A stretch of DNA of 19,284 bases from an uncultured Clostridia bacterium (lineage in GTDB: Bacteria > Bacillota > Clostridia > Christensenellales > UBA1242), in NCBI GenBank assembly GCA_934772445.1, contig CAKVMJ010000022.1, positions 1-19,284 of the forward strand. The letters are read 5' to 3'. The notes beneath the pieces are model-generated. The model saw only the letters and a list, made by a program, of their open reading frames with translations. It was not told the origin of the DNA and made no database searches. Shown piece after piece: positions 14,446 through 19,284 of this stretch. The position numbers were made by a program, and so were the translations under genes. Numbering within the stretch: position 1 is the first letter of the stretch; the number at the start of each line of letters is the position of its first letter.

Positions 14446-14919
14446 CTTATGTTTTTGCATAGGTGTGTAAAATAGGGTGATATTATAATTTTCTTTTTGC
14501 TCTGGACTTAATCTAACTGCAATACACATATTTTGCATAAAAGGTTTATTAAGGAAAAGCAAATCGTTAATATCACCATCAGGGCGGGCTTCAACTAAGC
14601 AAAGGAAATTAACCGAAGGAATAGTTTCTATAACTTTGCCCATATCTTCTCCGCTTTCAGCTTTAAAAGATAAAACATTTATTGTTCTATCGTTTTTTTC
14701 TAAAAACGATTCAATATCTTCAAATCTAAATGAAAATAATAAATTTTCATCACAATCTTTGTGTTCTGTGTTTGAATATATCTTATTTAAGTATTCCTCT
14801 TTAATTTTATCATCTAAAACTTCATTATCTTTATCTAATAATGTTACATTTTTCAAATCCAAATCATCGCGAGTTTTAGGTATTTCATTTTTGTTTTCAA
14901 ACTTTAGTATTTCACTCAT
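14437..14919 (-). CDS. Hypothetical protein
   Basis: Not recognised. A 160-residue, acidic and soluble-looking protein without signal peptide or membrane helix. The N-terminal half (1-75) is charged and rich in Asp, Glu, Lys and Asn. The C-terminal half has alternating strands (RTINVLSFKAES, SVNFLCLVEARPDGD, NMCIAVRLSPEQ, YNITLFYTPM) compatible with a small alpha/beta fold. AAAGGAT before the ATG supports the start. The stop lies inside its own terminator. It stands alone between the TfoX-like gene and degV. Confidence 0.6.
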   Translation of the reverse strand: MSEILKFENKNEIPKTRDDLDLKNVTLLDKDNEVLDDKIKEEYLNKIYSNTEHKDCDENLLFSFRFEDIESFLEKNDRTINVLSFKAESGEDMGKVIETIPSVNFLCLVEARPDGDINDLLFLNKPFMQNMCIAVRLSPEQKENYNITLFYTPMQKHKNG

Positions 14920-15027
14920 TTTTTATCCTTTTTGGTTTTATTTTATATTTAATATTAAAAATAGGCAAGAATGGTTTGAAAAGATATGTAATCATATATT
15001 TATGTTTTAAAAATGGTGCGTTAAAAA

Positions 15028-15056
15028 AGTAAGTACCCCCAAAATAGGTACTTACT
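15028..15056 (-). terminator. Terminator of the degV gene
   Basis: AGTAAGTACC (15028-15037) and GGTACTTACT (15047-15056) form a 10-bp stem with a 9-base loop. Read on the minus strand it is followed by five or more Ts, 14 bases after the degV stop. Confidence 0.8.
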
Positions 15057-15069
15057 AAAAATATTTTAT

Positions 15070-15915
15070 TTATTTTGCATCATTGATATAAAGAATACCT
15101 AAGCAGTTTTCTCCGCAATGAGAGGTTACTGTTGCCCCAGCTTGGGTTTCGTGGATATTCTTAAATCCTTTATTTCTAAGAATCTCTTTAATCTTTTCAA
15201 TAAGTTCTGGCTCGGCTGTGGTGTAGGTAATAAACACTTCTTCTAGGTCTGGGTGGTTAAATTCTTTTAATGTATCTTCAATATATTTTAATGTGGCAAC
15301 ATCCATATTGCCTCTATATTTGCTTCCAGATTTCATTTTTCCATCTTGTACGATTATTTGAGGTCTAAGTTTTAGAAGATTTGCGCCAAGAAGTTGAAGC
15401 ATATTACATCTTCCGCCTTTGTATAAATAATCCACTCTTTTTAGAATAAAGCTTGCTTGGTCGTAAGGTATTCTATTTTCAATATTTTTAACAATATTTT
15501 CAGGTTTCTCACCTTTGTCTATTAGTTTTCTTGCATAAATTGCAAGTAGTGCAATACCTGTTGAAAGAGAGCATGAATCAATTACAAAAACTTTTCCATC
15601 AAATTCTTTAGCAGCCACACAAGCGTTAGAATAAGCGGAACTAAATTCGCTAGATAGAGATAGATGGATAATTGCATCGTTATCTTCCAATAATTTGTTG
15701 AAATGTTCTTCATATTGAACTTGGTTTACCGCACTAGTTTTTGGAAGCTTGCCTGTGGATTTAACATAATCAAAAATCTTTGAAATAGGCATCTCTCCAT
15801 CTAAAAAAGTTTCATCACCAAGCACAACTGTAAATGGCACAGTTGAAATTTTATATTTTTCTAATAATTCTTTTGGCATATCAATAGTACTTTCTGCCGA
15901 TAGTGCAATTTTCAT
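15070..15915 (-). CDS. DegV family fatty-acid-binding protein
   Basis: DegV/FakB proteins bind a fatty acid, and FakB types present it to the kinase FakA for phosphorylation and entry into phospholipid synthesis. The 281 residues match the family. Seen are the N-terminal AESTIDMP (7-14; usually DSTxDLP, so the first Asp is Glu), TS (60-61) in PKTSAVNQ, LSLSSEFSSAYSNA (85-98), DSCSLSTGI (113-121) and YKGGRC near 166. AAGGAG lies before the ATG. It is transcribed alone; no fakA-like gene is in the window, so whether it is a true FakB is open. Confidence 0.92.
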   Translation of the reverse strand: MKIALSAESTIDMPKELLEKYKISTVPFTVVLGDETFLDGEMPISKIFDYVKSTGKLPKTSAVNQVQYEEHFNKLLEDNDAIIHLSLSSEFSSAYSNACVAAKEFDGKVFVIDSCSLSTGIALLAIYARKLIDKGEKPENIVKNIENRIPYDQASFILKRVDYLYKGGRCNMLQLLGANLLKLRPQIIVQDGKMKSGSKYRGNMDVATLKYIEDTLKEFNHPDLEEVFITYTTAEPELIEKIKEILRNKGFKNIHETQAGATVTSHCGENCLGILYINDAK

Positions 15916-16031
15916 AGTTTTCTCCTTAAATTAACAATAGTATTTTATTTTAAATGTATAAAATATCCTACCTACTATTACTCATTTATTCTCTACCATT
16001 TGTTTTGTCGATTGTAGATTTAAAAAAATTG

Positions 16032-16048
16032 TTCTACTAGCAGTAGAA
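16032..16048. promoter_or_regulatory. Palindromic candidate operator upstream of the XRE gene
   Basis: TTCTACT (16032-16038) and AGTAGAA (16042-16048) form a 7+7 perfect inverted repeat around AGC, 13 bases before the -35 of the XRE gene. Further CTAC/GTAG words lie just upstream in the shared region with degV. The position suits a regulator-binding site, possibly for the XRE protein itself. Confidence 0.4.
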
Positions 16049-16061
16049 TAACGAATTTTGC

Positions 16062-16090
16062 TTGCCTAAATTACGAGTTTTTGATAAAAT
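16062..16090 (+). promoter_or_regulatory. Promoter of the XRE gene
   Basis: TTGCCT (16062-16067), a 17-base spacer and TAAAAT (16085-16090). The start would fall at about 16097, one base before the ATG at 16098, so the mRNA may be leaderless. The -35 overlaps an upstream in-frame TTG that should therefore not be the start. Confidence 0.5.
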
Positions 16091-16097
16091 ACTGGGT

Positions 16098-16721
16098 ATG
16101 GAAGATTTAAAAGTAATTGTTGCGAACAATTTAATATTCTTGCGTAAAAAATTAGGCTTAACTCAATTGGAGCTTGCTGAAAAACTAAATTATTCGGATA
16201 AGGCAATTTCAAAATGGGAGAGAGGGGAGTCTTTGCCAGATGTTGAAACTTTGAAAAATATTGCCAATTTATTTTCTGTTAATTTAGATTATCTTGTAAC
16301 GGAACATCAAGAAGATAAAAAGAAAATTAGTTTAAATCAATTTAAGGCACATAATCGTTTGATTATAACAATGCTTGCATTCTTAGGCGTTTGGTTTGTT
16401 GCCACATTGATTTTCTCAATCTGTAAAATTGTTATACCTGATGCTAATTGGTTATGGTTAATATTTATTGTTGCTATTCCGTTGGGGTTTGTTGTTTTGC
16501 TAGTTTTTAATTGCATTTGGGGTTATAGGAATTTAACTTTTGTTATTCTAACGCTTTTGGGTTGGACTGGATTATTAGCTATTTATTTATGTTTGCTTCA
16601 ATATAATATCTGGCCAATATTCTTAGTTGGTATTCCAATGCAATTATTAATTATTTTCTGGTCGAGATTAAAAACTTTAAAATGGTTTACAAGAAAAAAT
16701 AAAAATTTAGAAGAAAAATAG
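16098..16721 (+). CDS. XRE-family transcriptional regulator with C-terminal membrane domain
   Basis: The N-terminal helix-turn-helix (about 5-65) is clear: NNLIFLRKKLGLTQLELAEKL followed by KAISKWERGESLPDVETL and LDYLVTE, the classic lambda-repressor-like pattern. After a charged linker, four hydrophobic segments follow at about 88-113, 117-145, 149-172 and 175-195, so the 207-residue protein is a DNA-binding domain tethered to the membrane. This architecture is frequent in Bacillota; targets are usually neighbouring genes or itself. The start at 16098 gives the usual domain beginning; there is no Shine-Dalgarno sequence except GGG one base before the ATG. The stop overlaps a terminator. Confidence 0.88.
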   Translation: MEDLKVIVANNLIFLRKKLGLTQLELAEKLNYSDKAISKWERGESLPDVETLKNIANLFSVNLDYLVTEHQEDKKKISLNQFKAHNRLIITMLAFLGVWFVATLIFSICKIVIPDANWLWLIFIVAIPLGFVVLLVFNCIWGYRNLTFVILTLLGWTGLLAIYLCLLQYNIWPIFLVGIPMQLLIIFWSRLKTLKWFTRKNKNLEEK

Positions 16722-16742
16722 GAACAATTCGTTCCTATTTTT
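16714..16742. terminator. Bidirectional terminator between XRE and dcd genes
   Basis: AAAAATAGGAAC (16714-16725) and GTTCCTATTTTT (16731-16742) form a 12-bp stem with loop AATTC and A/T flanks. It contains the TAG of the XRE gene and lies 11 bases past the stop of the convergent dcd gene. Confidence 0.8.
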
Positions 16743-16753
16743 TATGTTTTTTA

Positions 16754-17272
16754 TTATTTATTAAAATCTTCATTCATTTTGCTCTTTTGAGCATCTATTT
16801 GACCTAAGTATTTTCCGTGGTAATAAGTCTTTTTTCCTTGGATTAATTCATAATGTAATTGACCAATTTCAATATTTGGATAAATTCTAATTGGTTGAAT
16901 ACATTGAATCTCTAAAGTCCAAGTTCCTTTAAATCCAACATCGCCAAATCCAGCAGTTACATGGATAAATAAACCAAGCCTACCAATTGAAGAACGGCCA
17001 TCAATGCAAGGCACAAATCCATCAGTTTCTGTATATTCATTAGTTCTACCAAGATATAATTTACCTGGTTCTAAAACCAAACCTTCTTCTGGAATTTCAA
17101 GTTTTTTAGTTGGGTTAGATTTTTTCAAATCTAAAACATCACAATCATAAACTAATAAATCTTTATTTAAAGTTATGTTATAACTGTTTGGATTTAATTG
17201 TTTAATATTAAAAGGTTCAATCTTGATTTTACCTTTTTTCATTTGTTTTAATATCTCTTTGCCTGTTAACAT
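16754..17272 (-). CDS. dcd: dCTP deaminase
   Basis: Deaminates dCTP to dUTP (in bifunctional forms directly to dUMP), feeding dTMP synthesis. The 172 residues carry the family core: DGRSSIGRLGLFIHVTAGFGD (about 91-111) followed by GFKGTWTLEI with the catalytic Glu121; Ser95 and Arg98 are in the substrate-binding stretch. LDP-type NPNSYNITL (27-35) is the conserved N-terminal strand. It is shorter than E. coli Dcd (193). Sequence alone does not separate mono- from bifunctional forms. AAGGAAGGAT precedes the ATG. It stands alone, divergent from the sugar-kinase gene. Confidence 0.93.
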   Translation of the reverse strand: MLTGKEILKQMKKGKIKIEPFNIKQLNPNSYNITLNKDLLVYDCDVLDLKKSNPTKKLEIPEEGLVLEPGKLYLGRTNEYTETDGFVPCIDGRSSIGRLGLFIHVTAGFGDVGFKGTWTLEIQCIQPIRIYPNIEIGQLHYELIQGKKTYYHGKYLGQIDAQKSKMNEDFNK

Positions 17273-17395
17273 TTTTATCCTTCCTTATAATTTTATTAAA
17301 TTTATAGTAACATATTTTTAACTTTATTAAAAACAAATTTATGCTAATAACACAAAAAAATAAAGTTATTCATAAACATAATTGGGAGGGCAATT

Positions 17396-18487
17396 ATGTT
17401 TGAAGAAATACTAGAGAATTATGGCTCAATAAAAGATATAAAATCTATCGCACCTTATGGCACTGGGAGAATTAACAGAACATTTTTAATTGATGCAAAT
17501 GGTAAATATATTTTACAAAGAGTAAATTCAGATATATTTAAAGATGTTGAAGGCTTAATGAAAAATGTGGAGTTTGTAACAGACCATATCAGAGGCAAGA
17601 TTGAAGAAGAACATTCAGATAGGAAAACATTGAATTTAGTTAAAACAAACGATTCTAGTTCGTTCGTTAAATCGCCAGATGGTTATTATAGGATAAGTGA
17701 GTTTATAGAAAATGGAACTTATGTTGATAAAACAAACGATTTAAAATTGCTAAAAGAGGCAGGTAGGGCGTATGGTCAGTTTCAATACGATTTAAGAGAT
17801 TTTGATGCGAATAAATTAGCAATAACTATTCCAGATTTTCATAACACATTATCAAGATTTTATAATTTTGGAAATGCGGTTGAGAGTGCAACCGATTTAA
17901 AAAGGCTAGAAAAGGCAGATGATTTAATTCAAGAAGCAATGGATAAATCTAAATATGCAAATGCAATTGTTATGCAAGTTGAGAATGGAAGTTTGCCTAA
18001 AAGAGTGGTACATAACGATACAAAATTAAATAATGTTGTTTTCAATGAAGGATTAGATAAGGCGATAGCAGTTTTAGACTTAGATACTGTTATGCCAGAT
18101 ACCTTGCTTTATGATTATGGCGATGCTATTAGAAGTGCGTGTAATAATGCAAGTGAGGAAGAAAAAGATACAGAGAAAGTTACTTTCAATTTAGATAAAT
18201 ATAAGGCTTTTACCGAGGGGTATTTAGATGTTATGAAAGATGAACTAACTCCAGATGAAAAAGTTTTAATGCCATTATCTCCGCTTGTTATGTCTTACGA
18301 ACTTGGTTTAAGATTTTTAACAGATTATTTAGAGGGGGATAAGTATTTTGGAGTTAAGGGCGAAGATGATAACTTAGATAGAGCAAAAGTTCAATTTTCG
18401 CTATTAAATAGTATGGAAAAATCTCTAGATAAAATGACAGAATTTTATGATGATTGCTTGAGCTTAGAAAACGAAAAAACAATGTAA
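17396..18487 (+). CDS. APH-fold sugar kinase, N-acetylhexosamine 1-kinase-like
   Basis: A phosphotransferase of the aminoglycoside/choline kinase fold that most resembles NahK, which phosphorylates GlcNAc or GalNAc at C1 in host-glycan (lacto-N-biose) use. The 363 residues equal NahK length. Seen are a nucleotide loop region YGTGRINRTF (21-30), ILQRVN with the ATP-binding position, the catalytic HNDTKLNN (206-213, Asp208), the metal-binding DLDTVMP (228-234) and YGDAIR (241-246). The latter blocks are closer to NahK than to drug kinases. No glycan phosphorylase or transporter is nearby, so the sugar is unproven. A strong GGGAGGG ribosome binding site is at 17384-17390. Confidence 0.82.
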   Translation: MFEEILENYGSIKDIKSIAPYGTGRINRTFLIDANGKYILQRVNSDIFKDVEGLMKNVEFVTDHIRGKIEEEHSDRKTLNLVKTNDSSSFVKSPDGYYRISEFIENGTYVDKTNDLKLLKEAGRAYGQFQYDLRDFDANKLAITIPDFHNTLSRFYNFGNAVESATDLKRLEKADDLIQEAMDKSKYANAIVMQVENGSLPKRVVHNDTKLNNVVFNEGLDKAIAVLDLDTVMPDTLLYDYGDAIRSACNNASEEEKDTEKVTFNLDKYKAFTEGYLDVMKDELTPDEKVLMPLSPLVMSYELGLRFLTDYLEGDKYFGVKGEDDNLDRAKVQFSLLNSMEKSLDKMTEFYDDCLSLENEKTM

Positions 18488-18489
18488 GA

Positions 18490-18513
18490 AAAAACTAGCG
18501 GTTGCTAGTTTTT
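18490..18513. terminator. Terminator between the sugar kinase and PRC-barrel genes
   Basis: AAAAACTAGC (18490-18499) and GCTAGTTTTT (18504-18513) form a 10-bp stem with loop GGTT, usable in both directions. It starts 3 bases past the kinase stop and contains the TAG of the convergent PRC-barrel gene at 18505-18507. Confidence 0.8.
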
Positions 18514-19281
18514 ACTTTTTTGAGTTAATTCAAATAATTTTCCGAAAGTTTTTGCTTTTTCAATTACTTGATATGTAATTTTGGTATCTTTTCTAAATAG
18601 TATTTCTCCATTATCTAGGCTTATATTATCTGTTAATTTTCTATTGATTAAAAACCTTGAATCTGTGATTAATTTTTTAGGTGAGGATTGGATAGGGGGA
18701 GTGGAAAGTTTTATATAATCTTCTTCTATTTTAAGGCTTTCTATGGCTGGATTTGTAACTTGATTAACTTCATTTAGTAATGTTACTTTATAATCTTTCA
18801 CCACTCTTTTAATTTTTCTTTTAGGGGAAAATGATGAGATTTTAACATTATTTGGAAATTTTAAAAGCACAATCTTTTCACCAAGCGAGATTATATCTTT
18901 AATTTTTACCTTTAAATTATCTAAGATAAAAGTTTTTATTGAAAACTTTTCATCAATCTCGAAATCTTTGATTTTTCCAAAAGATTTTCCGTTAAAATCT
19001 AAAAGAGTTGCTCCAATAGGGTTTAAACAATCATATTCGCATAACTCTAGATTTGTTGAAGGATTTAAAACTTGGCTATTTTTAATTAATACAACATTCT
19101 CGCTAAGTTTATATATATCTTTATAGGATAGTAGAAAACTTGAATCCGCTTCTTCGTTATAAACTTTCAAATAGCGAAGTTTGTTTTTTTTATTTTCAAT
19201 TAAAATATTTTCAACAATTCCTTCAATGCTACAATCCCAAACGCTAACAACTTTTAAAGAAATTATATTTGTGGCTAACAT
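18505..19281 (-). CDS. PRC-barrel domain protein with two barrel repeats
   Basis: Two PRC-barrel-like units are visible, the first at about 7-72 (VVSVWDCSIEGIVENILI, then LLSYKDIYKLSENVVLI) and the second at about 89-140 (GATLLDFNGKSFGKIKDFEI, then VKIKDIISLGEKIVLL). A basic linker and a C-terminal unit (209-252: RFLINRKLTDNISLDNGEIL and EKAKTFGKLFEL) follow. PRC barrels act in RNA processing or as protein-binding modules; the role of this clostridial type is unknown. It is soluble with no signal peptide. The ATG at 19281 suits the domain start, but the ribosome binding site lies beyond the window edge, so the start cannot be confirmed. Confidence 0.75.
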   Translation of the reverse strand: MLATNIISLKVVSVWDCSIEGIVENILIENKKNKLRYLKVYNEEADSSFLLSYKDIYKLSENVVLIKNSQVLNPSTNLELCEYDCLNPIGATLLDFNGKSFGKIKDFEIDEKFSIKTFILDNLKVKIKDIISLGEKIVLLKFPNNVKISSFSPKRKIKRVVKDYKVTLLNEVNQVTNPAIESLKIEEDYIKLSTPPIQSSPKKLITDSRFLINRKLTDNISLDNGEILFRKDTKITYQVIEKAKTFGKLFELTQKSKN

Positions 19282-19284
19282 ATT

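Noticed and set aside
14636..15010. 124-codon plus-strand open frame
   Set aside because: It is antisense to the gene at 14437-14919, Ser/Phe-rich as expected of a shadow frame, and lacks a ribosome binding site.
17346..17370. AATAAC/GTTATT inverted repeat upstream of the sugar kinase as an operator
   Set aside because: Six-base AT-rich arms 13 bases apart are expected by chance in this composition.
17396..18487. Aminoglycoside resistance kinase
   Set aside because: The fold is shared, but HNDTKLNN, DLDTVMP and YGDAIR match the N-acetylhexosamine kinase branch better than drug kinases.

Overview
The window is an AT-rich bacterial chromosome segment (roughly 30% G+C by eye) with compact gene spacing, AGGAGG-type ribosome binding sites, sigma-A-like promoters and many intrinsic terminators. 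The order rpmE-prmC-prfA, a DegV protein, a PRC-barrel protein with two barrel repeats, DUF2804, an RsgI-like protein and lipoproteins with short lipoboxes point to a low-G+C Bacillota, probably an uncultured anaerobic clostridial lineage. I cannot place it below class. Trp is written TGG throughout and nothing suggests a mycoplasma code. All 20 intact genes stop at TAA (16) or TAG (4) and none at TGA.

Layout. 1-2305 is a translation cluster: ribosomal protein bL31 (rpmE), then the release-factor methyltransferase prmC overlapping release factor 1 prfA. PrmC methylates the GGQ glutamine of PrfA, so the pair is functionally linked. 2307-3360 holds a lipoprotein of unknown function. An RsgI-like membrane protein lies on the minus strand at 3358-4167 with no sigma factor next to it. 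4226-9490 is a probable five-gene operon: a large FMN/Fe-S/FAD ene-reductase, a small PH-like membrane protein, folD, a HAD phosphatase and a DUF2804 protein. It ends at a palindromic terminator shared with a minus-strand lipoprotein (9534-10601).

10602-11566 is a decayed region. It contains a promoter, a hairpin, a broken cytidylate-kinase-like gene, a terminator and tRNA-Thr(GGT) on the minus strand. A Mn-type CDF metal transporter follows, then an N/Q-rich three-helix membrane protein, tRNA-Ser(CGA), a TfoX-N protein, an unrecognised minus-strand gene, DegV, a membrane-anchored XRE regulator, dCTP deaminase and a NahK-like sugar kinase. A PRC-barrel protein starts near the right edge.

Most genes are household or small accessory genes. 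There is no CRISPR array, insertion sequence, phage gene or secretion cluster, and I see no convincing new multi-gene system. The items most worth a second look are an intrinsic terminator covering an upstream start codon of prmC, the orphan RsgI-like protein, a repeated 12-base motif across a divergent promoter pair, a promoter-plus-hairpin unit before the broken kinase, and very short or absent 5' leaders before two membrane-protein genes.
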